A DNA stretch of 64,000 nucleotides from Bacillota bacterium (GTDB taxonomy: Bacteria; Bacillota; Clostridia; Lachnospirales; Lachnospiraceae). The number at the start of each line of letters is the position of its first letter. The stretch's first letter is position 1. The translations under genes and the position numbers were made by a program. Shown here piece by piece: positions 1-8,452 of the stretch. The DNA lies in contig JAEWSH010000101.1 of assembly GCA_023398375.1 (NCBI GenBank), forward strand, positions 18,785 to 82,784. Reading direction: 5' to 3'. Below the pieces are notes generated by a model. That model ran no database searches. It was given only the letters and a program-made list of their open reading frames with translations, and was not told where the DNA came from.

Positions 1-49
1 TAAAATATTTTATTTAGCATAGAAGTTGAAGGTATTGCTAGGGTAAAAT

Positions 50-491
50 TATTGTACGATTGCAGTATCTCTGTAAGATACTATAAGTTAATTCATGATT
101 TACTTTCTAAAAATCTGCTCATTATCAGTAAGAGTTGGAATAATTCTTTAATGCCAATATGTCTTGTATTGCCTTATTAAATCGTCGCGGCCTAGATATT
201 TAAAATATCGCCTCAAGCCACACTGAACAGATCTATAACGGCGCTGGTTAACAGATTTAATGTACTCAAGAACTGTAGCTGAAGTTAATTCTTTAACATC
301 CGATACCCGTATTTAATTAAAGGTAAGCGCTTACCATTAAAGTACTGAAGAAAGTAATAAAGTTCGTATTCAAAAAGGTGAACAGAGTTTTCTTTTTCAT
401 AAATGTTACGAAGATGATTACCATAGTCAGAATAGATTCTTTTATTATTTTCATTAGGAAATGCGTATGTATAACTTGAATTATGGGAGAA
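50..491 (-). pseudogene. Tyrosine recombinase (integrase) remnant
   Basis: Read on the minus strand, codons from about 491 down to 290 encode an integrase-like N-terminal stretch (YYFLQYFNGKRLPLIKYGYR). At about 290 the frame shifts and continues as ELTSATVLEYIKSVNQRRYR then SVQCGLRRYFKYLGRDDLIR, which looks like the core-binding (SAM-like) domain of tyrosine recombinases. A stop follows within the region, then RIIPTLTDNEQ in the same frame, resembling the start of the catalytic domain, and a weak RDTAIV match near 55. Several stops and at least one frameshift mean it is not functional. No active-site arginine or tyrosine region can be recognised. The family call is my reading of the motif pattern, not a database result. 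Confidence 0.5.
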
Positions 492-775
492 AATAATTGT
501 CTATCTAGCTAAGGAAATCAAACCATTATATCAAGACCTGTATCAATATGAAAAAACCAATCCAGGTGGTAGAAATGTATCAGAGAGATATTTTTTTGAG
601 ATAGTCATGGCAGCAGCATTTCTTGCTGTTGCTGGTTGTGATTGTAACATAAGTAATGATGTCAAGGTTAGGTCGTATTTCCTATGGAAATCTCCACCTT
701 AATCTTGACACTATTTATAGAGGTGAAGTGTTACTAATCACTGATACTCCGACAGAAATGGATAGAAAAATGTAG
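475..775 (+). other. Unassigned decayed coding fragments
   Basis: This stretch before the first intact gene reads openly in one frame from 475 to 702 (containing EIKPLYQDLYQYEKTNPGGR and RYFFEIVMAAAFLAVAGCDC) and then in another frame from the ATG at 659 to a TAG at 773-775 (containing NLHLNLDTIYRGEVLLITD). The change of frame without a start or ribosome binding site between them suggests remnants of one older gene. I do not recognise the family. An imperfect hairpin (661-709) lies across the frame change. Confidence 0.3.
661..709. repeat. Imperfect inverted repeat (hairpin)
   Basis: Outer arms GTCAAGGTTAGGT (661-673) and ACCTTAATCTTGAC (696-709) are complementary with one mismatch and one bulge. 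An inner perfect hairpin ATTTCC-TAT-GGAAAT (678-692) is nested inside them. There is no T-run after it, so it is not a standard terminator. It lies in decayed coding sequence and may be chance or a mobile-element remnant. Confidence 0.4.
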
Positions 776-855
776 ATTTTACTTGCAAAATGGTGAGGTG
801 TGGTATATTGTAAAAATGGTGTTTTTTTTGCAGATTTTGATGAGGAGTCTCCTAT

Positions 856-2371
856 ATGAAAAGAATTATAGTATATGGTTTTCTTATAATAATTTTATTG
901 CCATCAGTTTTAAAATTGATTTCAATTGGTTGGAATCTCGCTGTGGATGTGCCTCTTTCAGGATATACAGATACTGTGGAGGAGCCTATTTTATCTTATG
1001 ATTCTTTTTCATCAGGGGAATATCAATTACAATATACAAATTGGTTTGAATCAAAGTTAAAGCCAAGAGGCGCTATCATCAAATCTTATGCCACAATCAG
1101 ATATAATATATTTAACTTGGGGAATAGAATTATAGGCAAGAATAAGGATGTTTTTGAATATGGATATATAAGTGCTGAGTATACTTTAACACCTACTTCT
1201 GACATGTCTGTTCCTGAAAGTAAAAAGGCCATGGATGATTATCTTAAGTGTTTGGAAGAAATTCAGAAAAAATTGATGCGTTTTGATAAGAGTTTGTATT
1301 TTTATGTTGCCGCAAATAAAGCAAAATTTGATAAAGAAAATGTACCTCAGAAATATAAAAATATCAGCTCTGATAATTCTGTAAATATAGTTGATTACCT
1401 AAGAGAAGAACTTGATACTTCGACAATTCCTCACCAGTTTTGCGAAGATCTAAAAGATAAGCTTATCTATCCAGCGTATTATCCAACTGGAATTCATTGG
1501 TCAAGGACATATGAACAAATTGCAAGTCAAAATATTATAGCTGATATTGCAGATGAAACTGGAAATAATTATAGAAATCTTAAACTGACTAATGTTAATG
1601 AGAGCAAAACTCCTTATTGGCGTGATGCGGATGTGTTTGGACTACTAAATGTATGGAATGCACTGGATGGAACATTTTATGAATATAGTGTTGAACAAGA
1701 TGATAAAGATCGTTATGACAAGATGAGGTTTCTCATTTGGGGAGATTCTTATGCGGAGGGCTTATGGCATGACATTACAGAAACATATCCTAATGAAGAT
1801 ATTTATTATATTAACTATAGCGAATATGTTAAGGATCCAGATGGAATAATAACAGATATAGGCGAAGATTGGAGTAAATTAGATTTACAGACATATTTAG
1901 ATAATACAGATGTAATCATTTTCGGAAGTACAGAGCATAATTTAACTAATTATTCGTGTGGTTTTGCTCAATATTTGAATAAGTATTTAGATACATATGA
2001 ACCAGGACAGGTTGATTCAATAGAGAAGGAGATAACATACGAGAACGGGTTCAATAATACAAACTATTTAGCACTACATGGAATATGGCCTATGGAAGGG
2101 GAAAATAATTACCTGTGGACAGAATCAAATAGTTAAATAAGTATCAATAAAGAGTTAATAGGTGAAAACGATCTTCAAATTGATGTGTGTATACCAGAAC
2201 AATTATTTTTTAACGATGAGTCGCCAGTTGCTGTTTGTGTATATATTGATGGAAATAAGTTAGCAGATAATGCTTATACACAGCAAGAAGACGTAAGTTA
2301 GCGAGAAAAAAGAATATTATGATGTTGAGGTTGTGATAAGCAGATATTTTAATCCATATATCGAGGGTTAA
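856..2371 (+). pseudogene. AlgX/AlgJ-like SGNH acetyltransferase partner, disrupted
   Basis: An N-terminal membrane anchor (about residues 1-25) is followed by an AlgX/AlgJ-type domain with TGIHWS near residue 212 and a GDSY motif near 296, the usual pair for SGNH-like proteins that work beside MBOAT O-acyltransferases. The ribosome binding site GAGGAG lies just before the ATG at 856. The intact reading frame stops at a TAA at 2134-2136 (426 codons), but the same frame remains coding after the stop (IGENDLQIDVCIPEQLFFND, then SPVAVCVYIDGNKLADNAY) until a TAG at 2299. The next frame then carries EYYDVEVVISRYFNPYIEG to a TAA at 2369-2371. The gene therefore has a nonsense codon and a one-base frameshift in a C-terminal, probably beta-sandwich, domain. 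A truncated product may still be made. The MBOAT gene downstream is intact. Confidence 0.7.
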
Positions 2372-2426
2372 GTTATAATAATAGGAATTTGGCATTAAAA
2401 TTATATTATGTTGGGGGAAAGCGATA

Positions 2427-3806
2427 ATGGTATTTTCATCTAGTGTTTTTTTGTTTGGGTTTCTTCCAATACTATTAGTTAGCTATTATTTTATTTCTGA
2501 TAAATGGAAGAATGTGGTTTTATTAATTGCGTCTCTATTATTCTATGCATGGGGAGAACCTAAAAATATTGTTATTATGCTTGTTTCTATTGTGGTAAAC
2601 TATGTGCTTAGCATTTTAATAGAAACGAAAGAAAAATATTCTAAACTGTGGATGATAGTTTCGGTGGTTTATGATTTAGGTATATTATTTGTGTTTAAAT
2701 ATTTAAATTTTACTGTTGATATAATTAATAGTATAACGAAAAAGGGAATTGTCGTTGATGAGATTGCCCTTCCAATTGGAATATCGTTTTACACTTTTCA
2801 AATAATGTCTTATGTAATAGACGTGTATAAGAAGGATGTCAAGGCACAAAAAAGCATATTGGACTTAGCACTATATATATCATTATTTCCACAACTTATT
2901 GCGGGACCTATTGTGAGATATGTTGATATTGAAAAACAAATAAAAACGAGAAGTGTTAATTTCGATAGCATTTATATAGGCATGACGCGATTTATAATTG
3001 GCTTTTCAAAAAAGATATTACTTGCAGATCAACTTTCTTTGCTAGTTGATATAGTGTTTGCAGAGAACAATGCGTCTATATTTTCTAATTGGATAGGCAT
3101 AATAGCGTATGCATTGCAAATATATTATGATTTTAGTGGTTATTCAGATATGGCAATAGGATTGGGAAAAATTTTTGGATTTGACTTCCTTGAAAACTTT
3201 AATTATCCATACATTTCTCAGTCAATACAGGAGTTTTGGAGGAGATGGCATATATCACTTAGTTCGTGGTTTAGAGATTATGTGTATATTCCGTTAGGTG
3301 GTAGTAGAAAAGGGAAGATAAGGACGTACTTAAACCTAATAATTGTTTTTTTCTTGACGGGATTATGGCATGGAGCAAGTTGGAATTTTATTGTTTGGGG
3401 ATTGTTTTATGTTTTGTTTTTAATAATAGAGAGGTTAGGATTTAAGAATATATTAATAAAACTACCGAGAGTAATAAGACATATATATGCACTATTTGTT
3501 ATTTTAATCGGGTGGGTATTTTTTAGAGCTGATACACTTATGGATGCTCTTATATATATTAAGGGGATGTTTACAATATCAGGTCAAGATGTAGCATACT
3601 TCAACTATGATATGAACGGACAATACTGGTTTTGCATTATTGTTGGAATCATCTTAGTAATTCCTTACAAGAATATTTCTAAGATGATTGAAGAAAAAAA
3701 ACAATTTAGTATGGTAAGCGATTTTATTATTATAGCAGTTTTCATTGTTGCAATATGTTATTTGATTGGAAGTGGATATAGCCCATTTCTGTATTTTAGA
3801 TTTTAA
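2427..3806 (+). CDS. MBOAT family membrane O-acyltransferase
   Basis: This 459-residue polytopic membrane protein belongs to the MBOAT family (AlgI/DltB/PatA-like), which moves acyl groups across the membrane onto exported glycans. It has the family signature from FYTFQIMSYVIDVY, SLFPQLIAGPIVR, DFSGYSDMAIGLGKIFGF (about residue 233) and FWRRWHISLSSWFRDYVYIP, with the catalytic histidine in TGLWHGASW (about residue 315). It starts at ATG 2427 after GGGGGAAAG. The AlgX-like partner immediately upstream is broken, so this acyltransferase may lack its cognate SGNH protein or use another from the locus. Sequence here is clearly more AT-rich than the sugar genes that follow. It is one of three MBOAT proteins in the window. 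Confidence 0.9.
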   Translation: MVFSSSVFLFGFLPILLVSYYFISDKWKNVVLLIASLLFYAWGEPKNIVIMLVSIVVNYVLSILIETKEKYSKLWMIVSVVYDLGILFVFKYLNFTVDIINSITKKGIVVDEIALPIGISFYTFQIMSYVIDVYKKDVKAQKSILDLALYISLFPQLIAGPIVRYVDIEKQIKTRSVNFDSIYIGMTRFIIGFSKKILLADQLSLLVDIVFAENNASIFSNWIGIIAYALQIYYDFSGYSDMAIGLGKIFGFDFLENFNYPYISQSIQEFWRRWHISLSSWFRDYVYIPLGGSRKGKIRTYLNLIIVFFLTGLWHGASWNFIVWGLFYVLFLIIERLGFKNILIKLPRVIRHIYALFVILIGWVFFRADTLMDALIYIKGMFTISGQDVAYFNYDMNGQYWFCIIVGIILVIPYKNISKMIEEKKQFSMVSDFIIIAVFIVAICYLIGSGYSPFLYFRF

Positions 3807-3811
3807 TTAAA

Positions 3812-3829
3812 GGGGCTGCCTCACTAATT
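3812..3829. repeat. Possible solitary insertion-sequence terminal repeat
   Basis: GGGGCTGCCTCACTAATT lies in the gap after the first MBOAT gene. It resembles the GGGGCTGTCTCA-type ends seen in some IS families, but there is no matching inverted copy and no transposase in the window. It could be the scar of a lost element or coincidence. Confidence 0.2.
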
Positions 3830-3898
3830 AAAATGAGTTTTCAGTAAACGAACTTAGAAATTCAAAATACAAAAGATGGTATATAAATGGGAGAAAAA

Positions 3899-4663
3899 AT
3901 GAAAGTCATTATTTTAGCAGGCGGTCTGCCTAGTACAATTGCAGAAGACAAAGCAGGAATTCCAAAGCCCATGGTTGAGATAGGAGAAAGTCCGATTCTT
4001 TGGCATATTATGAAAAAGTATGCCGCACATGGCTTTCATGAATTTATTATATGCGGCGGTTATAAGGTTGATATGATCAAAGATTATTTTAATGATTTCT
4101 ATATCTATCAGTCGGATATTACCGTGGATCTGCAGACAAATACGATTCAGATACATAAGAATATTACAGAAGACTGGAAGGTTACGGTCGTAAATACGGG
4201 TCTCTATTCTTCGACTGGGCAGAGAATAAGCAGAATAGAACCTTACATACAGGAAGATGATTTTATCGTGACCTATGGTGACTGTCTTGATGATATTGAT
4301 ATTACAGATATGGTATCCTATCATAGGAAACAACAGAAGCTCGCAACGATGGTAGCAGCGAGACCGACAGGAAGGCATACGTTGCTTGCATTGGATGATA
4401 TAGGGAACTATCTTGGAAAAGGCACAGAATCGGATAGCAATGCATGGACGAACACGGGCACCTATATCTTTAGAAAACAGGTATTTCATTATCTGATGGG
4501 AAATTACAGTCTAGAAGAACAATTATTGGATCGACTGGCGCAGAAGCAGCAGATTACGACATATAAGCACAATGGCTTTTGGAGTCCGGTAGAGACACAG
4601 CGTGATAAGGAACAGATGCGGAACTTATGGAATGCGGGAATGGCGCCGTGGAAGACCTGGTAG
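3899..4663 (+). CDS. Divergent glucose-1-phosphate cytidylyltransferase-like protein
   Basis: This 254-residue protein aligns along its whole length with the RfbF-type enzyme encoded next to it (KPMVEIG, PILWHIMKKYAAHGF, GFWSPVETQRDK, APWKTW). The residues that define catalysis are altered. The nucleotide-binding GGxGxR loop reads GGLPSTI, and the YGDGVSD metal-binding segment reads YGDCLDD. It may be a decayed duplicate, a regulatory partner of the second copy, or a transferase with changed specificity. I chose ATG 3899 because GGGAG lies 5 bases upstream and the protein then begins like its neighbour (MKVIILAGG); an in-frame ATG at 3887 is the alternative. It is followed after 13 bases by the second copy. 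Confidence 0.75.
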   Translation: MKVIILAGGLPSTIAEDKAGIPKPMVEIGESPILWHIMKKYAAHGFHEFIICGGYKVDMIKDYFNDFYIYQSDITVDLQTNTIQIHKNITEDWKVTVVNTGLYSSTGQRISRIEPYIQEDDFIVTYGDCLDDIDITDMVSYHRKQQKLATMVAARPTGRHTLLALDDIGNYLGKGTESDSNAWTNTGTYIFRKQVFHYLMGNYSLEEQLLDRLAQKQQITTYKHNGFWSPVETQRDKEQMRNLWNAGMAPWKTW

Positions 4664-4676
4664 GAGGAACAGCTGT

Positions 4677-5453
4677 ATGAAAGTAGTCATATTAGCGGGT
4701 GGCAAGGGAAGCCGCATCAGTGAAGAATCTAAGGCGCGTCCAAAGCCAATGATCGAGATTGGCGGAAGGCCGATCCTGTGGCATATTATGAAAATATATG
4801 CGGCATACGGATTAAAGGAGTTCATCATATGCTGTGGATATAAAGGATACATGATAAAAGACTATTTTACCCATTATTATATGTATCAGACGGATACCAC
4901 GTTTAATCTAAAAAATGACACAAGTGTCGCACACAAGTGTGCAGTGGAACCTTGGAAAATCACTTTGGCTGACACCGGTCTTGAGACCCTGACAGCCGGG
5001 CGGATACTGAAGATCCAGGATTATCTGGACAAGGATGAAGATTTTCTGTTGACCTATGGGGATGGGGTATCGGATGTGAATATTCGGGCGCTGATAGACT
5101 TTCATAGATGCCATGGAAAACTGGCTACGATTACGACGACACAGCCTGCTGGTAGATTCGGCGCGATCAAGCTGCGGGAAGATGGCACAGTAGAGAGCTT
5201 TAAGGAAAAAGCACGAAAGGATCAGTCCTGGGTCAATACAGGATTTATGGTATTGAAGAAAGGCATTTTTGAATATCTGGGAGATGGCAGTGAAATGTTG
5301 GAAGCAGCTCCTTTTGAAAGGCTTGCTGCTGATGGACAGATGAAGGCATATAAACATACCGGTTTTTGGTCTCCGATGGATACGATGCATGACAGGGAGT
5401 ATCTGGATGGTCTGCTTGACCAGGGACAGGCTCCGTGGACAATATGGAATTAA
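4677..5453 (+). CDS. rfbF: Glucose-1-phosphate cytidylyltransferase
   Basis: Predicted to form CDP-glucose from CTP and glucose 1-phosphate in the cytosol, the first step to CDP-linked deoxysugars. The 258 residues match RfbF closely: the signature LAGGKGSRISEE, RPKPMIEIGGRPILWHIMK, FIICCGYKGYMIKDYF, LTYGDGVSDVNI (metal site), PAGRFGAIKL, and FWSPMDTMHDREYLDGL. ATG 4677 follows a good AGGAGGA site, so the longer open frame from 4602 is not used. It sits between its divergent duplicate and CDP-glucose 4,6-dehydratase, the classic rfbF-rfbG order. Confidence 0.92.
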   Translation: MKVVILAGGKGSRISEESKARPKPMIEIGGRPILWHIMKIYAAYGLKEFIICCGYKGYMIKDYFTHYYMYQTDTTFNLKNDTSVAHKCAVEPWKITLADTGLETLTAGRILKIQDYLDKDEDFLLTYGDGVSDVNIRALIDFHRCHGKLATITTTQPAGRFGAIKLREDGTVESFKEKARKDQSWVNTGFMVLKKGIFEYLGDGSEMLEAAPFERLAADGQMKAYKHTGFWSPMDTMHDREYLDGLLDQGQAPWTIWN

Positions 5454-5464
5454 GGGTGACGAAA

Positions 5465-6553
5465 ATGGATCTAACATTTTATAAGGACAAAAAAATATTG
5501 GTAACAGGACACACCGGATTCAAAGGAAGCTGGATGTGTCAGGTACTATTGCAGGCAGGTGCTTATGTGACAGGGTATGCCCTCGAAGCACCAACGAATC
5601 CTAATTTATTCACCCTATGCGATCTGGAATCAAAAATAAATTCAATTATAGGTGATATAAGAGATTTAGAACATTTGCGTAAGGTTTTTGAGAAAGTACA
5701 GCCGGAGATCGTGATTCATATGGCGGCACAGCCTTTGGTAAGAGAATCCTATCAGAAACCGGTATACACCTATGAGGTGAATGTGATGGGAACGGTAAAC
5801 GTATTGGAATGCGTGCGCCTGACACCTTCGGTGAAGTCCTTCCTGAACGTTACCACAGATAAAGTATACCGGAACCGTGAGTGGAGCTGGGGGTATCGTG
5901 AGAACGAGGAACTGAATGGTTACGATCCTTATTCAAATTCCAAGTCTTGTTCGGAATTGGTGACAAGCAGCTATCAGAACTCTTTCTTTAATAAAAATAC
6001 AGAACGTGTTGTAGCAATTTCGACGGCACGGGCCGGTAATGTGATAGGCGGCGGTGACTTTGCGGCAGATAGGATCATTCCGGACTGCATCAGAGCAGCG
6101 AGCGAAGGAAGAGATATTATAGTCAGGAATCCGTATTCCACCAGACCTTATCAGCATGTGTTGGAACCGGTCGTTGCATACCTGATGATAGCCAAGGCGC
6201 AGTATGAAGAGATATCATATGCAGGGAACTATAATGTGGGACCTGATGACAGGGATTGCAGAACAACAGGTGAATTAGTCACCTTATTCTGCGAGAAGTG
6301 GAATAAAGAGAGGAAAAGCAACATTACGTGGAAGAATACCTATGAGGAAGGTCCTCATGAGGCGAATTTTCTAAAGCTGGATTGCTCCAAGATAAAGACC
6401 ACATTTGGATGGTATCCAAGATGGAACGTGGAAGCGGCAATAGAGAAAATCATAGAATGGTCTGATGCCTATGAAGGGGCAGAAGATATCAATATGTGTA
6501 TGAACCGACAGATTCACGAATATTGTTTTGCAAAGAGGAAAAAGAATGGATAA
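5465..6553 (+). CDS. rfbG: CDP-glucose 4,6-dehydratase
   Basis: A 362-residue extended short-chain dehydrogenase that should convert CDP-glucose to CDP-4-keto-6-deoxyglucose using tightly bound NAD. Visible motifs are the Rossmann loop GHTGFKGSW, HMAAQPLVRESY, NVTTDKVY, GYDPYSNSKSCSEL (YxxxK active site), RAGNVIGGGDFAADRIIPD and RNPYSTRPYQHVLEP, all typical of RfbG, as is the length. ATG 5465 follows AAGGGTGA; upstream in-frame ATGs at 5435 and 5444 overlap the previous gene and look less likely. The usual next enzyme, the PLP/iron-sulfur dehydrase RfbH, is absent from the window, so the final CDP-sugar is uncertain. Confidence 0.93.
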   Translation: MDLTFYKDKKILVTGHTGFKGSWMCQVLLQAGAYVTGYALEAPTNPNLFTLCDLESKINSIIGDIRDLEHLRKVFEKVQPEIVIHMAAQPLVRESYQKPVYTYEVNVMGTVNVLECVRLTPSVKSFLNVTTDKVYRNREWSWGYRENEELNGYDPYSNSKSCSELVTSSYQNSFFNKNTERVVAISTARAGNVIGGGDFAADRIIPDCIRAASEGRDIIVRNPYSTRPYQHVLEPVVAYLMIAKAQYEEISYAGNYNVGPDDRDCRTTGELVTLFCEKWNKERKSNITWKNTYEEGPHEANFLKLDCSKIKTTFGWYPRWNVEAAIEKIIEWSDAYEGAEDINMCMNRQIHEYCFAKRKKNG

Positions 6554-7271
6554 ATTATTTATCGTCATACCTGCTTATAATGAAGAAGCGAATGTTGGAA
6601 ATGTTATAGATGATTGGTATCCAATCATAGAGGAGTACAATGGAGACGGAGAGTCCAGACTGGTCATTATAGATGATGGGAGTAAGGATAATACTTATAA
6701 GATTCTAAAAGAAAAAGCAAAAGAAAAACCTCTGTTGCAAGCCATTACGAAACCAAATGCGGGTCACGGAGCAACCGTCCTGTATGGATATAACTATGCG
6801 CTGGAGAATCATGCAGATTATGTCTTTCAAACGGATGCTGACGGGCAGACATTACCGGAAGAATTTCATCAGTTCTGGGAACAGAGAGATAATTATGATA
6901 TGGTAATAGGTAATCGTAATAAAAGAGGAGATGGTATTTTTCGTGTATTTGTAACGAAGACATTGAAAGCAGTGATAAGAATGAGCTTTGGTGTTAGTGT
7001 AATGGATGCCAATACTCCATTCAGACTTATGAAAGCAGGAGTATTAAAAGAAAACTTGCAATTCATACCCAAAGATTTTAATTTATCGAATGTAATTATT
7101 TCTGTCATTTACGCTGAAAAAAAGTTATCTGTAAAATATATACCAATTACTTTTAGACCAAGACAGGGGGGAGTTAATTCTATTAATTTACCCAAAATAT
7201 TTAAAATTGGCAGGCAGGCAGTCAAAGATTTTTATATGATTCAGAAGACACTAAATGAAAAGTGCAGGTAA
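6546..7271 (+). CDS. Family 2 glycosyltransferase (dolichol-phosphate-mannose-synthase-like)
   Basis: A 241-residue GT2 with no membrane tail, having IPAYNEEANVGNVIDDW, IIDDGSKDNTY (about residues 40-50), and FQTDADGQTLPEEF carrying the metal-binding DxD. Proteins of this type usually move a sugar from a nucleotide carrier to a polyprenyl phosphate, or directly to a glycan. ATG 6546 overlaps the end of the dehydratase gene by 8 bases, implying translational coupling, and AGAGGAAAA precedes it. From about 6900 the base composition becomes noticeably AT-rich and remains so through the following gap, which may mark a recombination junction. Confidence 0.85.
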   Translation: MDKLFIVIPAYNEEANVGNVIDDWYPIIEEYNGDGESRLVIIDDGSKDNTYKILKEKAKEKPLLQAITKPNAGHGATVLYGYNYALENHADYVFQTDADGQTLPEEFHQFWEQRDNYDMVIGNRNKRGDGIFRVFVTKTLKAVIRMSFGVSVMDANTPFRLMKAGVLKENLQFIPKDFNLSNVIISVIYAEKKLSVKYIPITFRPRQGGVNSINLPKIFKIGRQAVKDFYMIQKTLNEKCR

Positions 7272-7462
7272 ATCACATTATTATTTTATTTTTATCAATA
7301 TTAATTAAATATTAATAATTTATATACTTATAATTATAAATTTAGTTATATCATTAATTAGTTAAAAATAAAAAAATAAGTGTTTTGAGGAAATAACCAC
7401 AATTACAGATGATTTATCCCTCGACAGCACTCAATACAGAAGAAAAGAGAGAATCGATAAAA
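7272..7462. other. Very AT-rich intergenic gap
   Basis: About 190 bases, mostly A and T to roughly 7380, with overlapping ATTAAT repeats and no recognisable hairpin terminator. A weak alternative ATG (7409) in frame with the next gene lies at its right end. No clear promoter could be picked because many AT hexamers fit. It separates the CDP-sugar operon from the deacetylase/ligase operon and probably contains a promoter. Confidence 0.4.
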
Positions 7463-8419
7463 ATGAGGGAATTAAGTGTGGTCATGTACCACTATGTGAG
7501 AGATCTGGAAAACAGTCGATATCCAAGGATCAAGGGCTTGGATTTTTCGTTTTTCAGACAGCAGGTTCAATTTTTAAAAGAAAATTTTTCTATTATTACA
7601 ATGGAGGAGTTGATAGCCTCGTACGAGGAAGCGTATGAATTGCCGGAAAAGGCAGTATTATTGACGTTTGATGATGGTTACAAGGATCATTATCTGAATG
7701 TATATCCGATTTTAAAAGAGTATGGGATTCAAGGCTCTTTTTTTATTCCGGGAAAGACTTTTTATGAAAGCGTATTACTGGATGTGAATAAAATTCATTT
7801 TATTCTGGCAAGTATGTCGATTCGGGAGCTGGTAACACGTCTGATGATGCAGTTGGATTTTTACAGAGGGCAGGAGTATCCTTATGAGGCAAATGAAGTA
7901 TTGTATGAAAAATATGCGGTTGCCAGCCGGTTTGATTCGGCAGATACTATTTTTGTGAAACGTATTCTGCAGACAGTGCTGCCAGAGGAACTGAGAAGTG
8001 TGATAGCAAGTAATCTGTTCGAGCAGGCAGTAGGTATAGAAGAGTCGAAGTTTGCAAAGGAACTATATATGAATTATGACCAGATCAAATGTATGAAGCT
8101 GGACGGCATGCATATCGGTCTGCATGGCTATGATCACTATTGGCTGGGCAATCTGGATCAGAAAAAAATGGAGCAGGATGTCAGAAGGTCTAAAGAGGTG
8201 CTGGGAGATTTTCTGGATGCTCGCAAATGGACGATAGCATATCCGTATGGCTCCTATAATGAAGCCGTATTAGAATGTATGCAAACAGCCGGCTGTGCAG
8301 CAGGATTTACGACAGAAGTAAGGAAAGCATCTATTCCGGGTGGGAGCAGATACACGATACCAAGACTTGATACAAATGATTTTCCGCCAAAGAGTCATAA
8401 TTTTGAAAAAATACAGTAG
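7463..8419 (+). CDS. Polysaccharide deacetylase (NodB homology, CE4)
   Basis: A 318-residue protein predicted to remove N- or O-acetyl groups from a glycan or glycan precursor. It carries the CE4 motifs: TFDDGYKDHY (about residue 69, catalytic base and metal Asp), HGYDHYW (about 221, metal histidines of the HxxxH type) and YPYGSYNE. N-terminal VVMYHYV is typical of this group. No clear signal peptide is visible, so it may act in the cytosol or be poorly exported. Start choice between ATG 7463 and 7409 is uncertain; 7463 gives the standard MRELSVVMYHYV start. It heads a run of closely spaced genes leading into the adenylation ligase. Confidence 0.85.
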   Translation: MRELSVVMYHYVRDLENSRYPRIKGLDFSFFRQQVQFLKENFSIITMEELIASYEEAYELPEKAVLLTFDDGYKDHYLNVYPILKEYGIQGSFFIPGKTFYESVLLDVNKIHFILASMSIRELVTRLMMQLDFYRGQEYPYEANEVLYEKYAVASRFDSADTIFVKRILQTVLPEELRSVIASNLFEQAVGIEESKFAKELYMNYDQIKCMKLDGMHIGLHGYDHYWLGNLDQKKMEQDVRRSKEVLGDFLDARKWTIAYPYGSYNEAVLECMQTAGCAAGFTTEVRKASIPGGSRYTIPRLDTNDFPPKSHNFEKIQ

Positions 8420-8452
8420 GCCGGAAGAACATAGAAGGATGCAGGAAGAAAC

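Noticed and set aside
322..335. GGTAAGCGCTTACC, a perfect palindrome like a LacI-family operator or cre site
   Set aside because: It is inside the minus-strand integrase remnant (encodes G-K-R-L-P) and has no promoter or gene beside it on either strand.
783..1001. A 72-codon + strand frame before and overlapping the AlgX-like gene
   Set aside because: It overlaps the AlgX-like gene, lacks a ribosome binding site and its protein is not like any family; treated as a shadow frame.
3914..4489. A long minus-strand frame (191 codons) opposite the first nucleotidyltransferase
   Set aside because: The + strand gene has clear family motifs and a ribosome binding site; the opposite frame has no recognisable domain.
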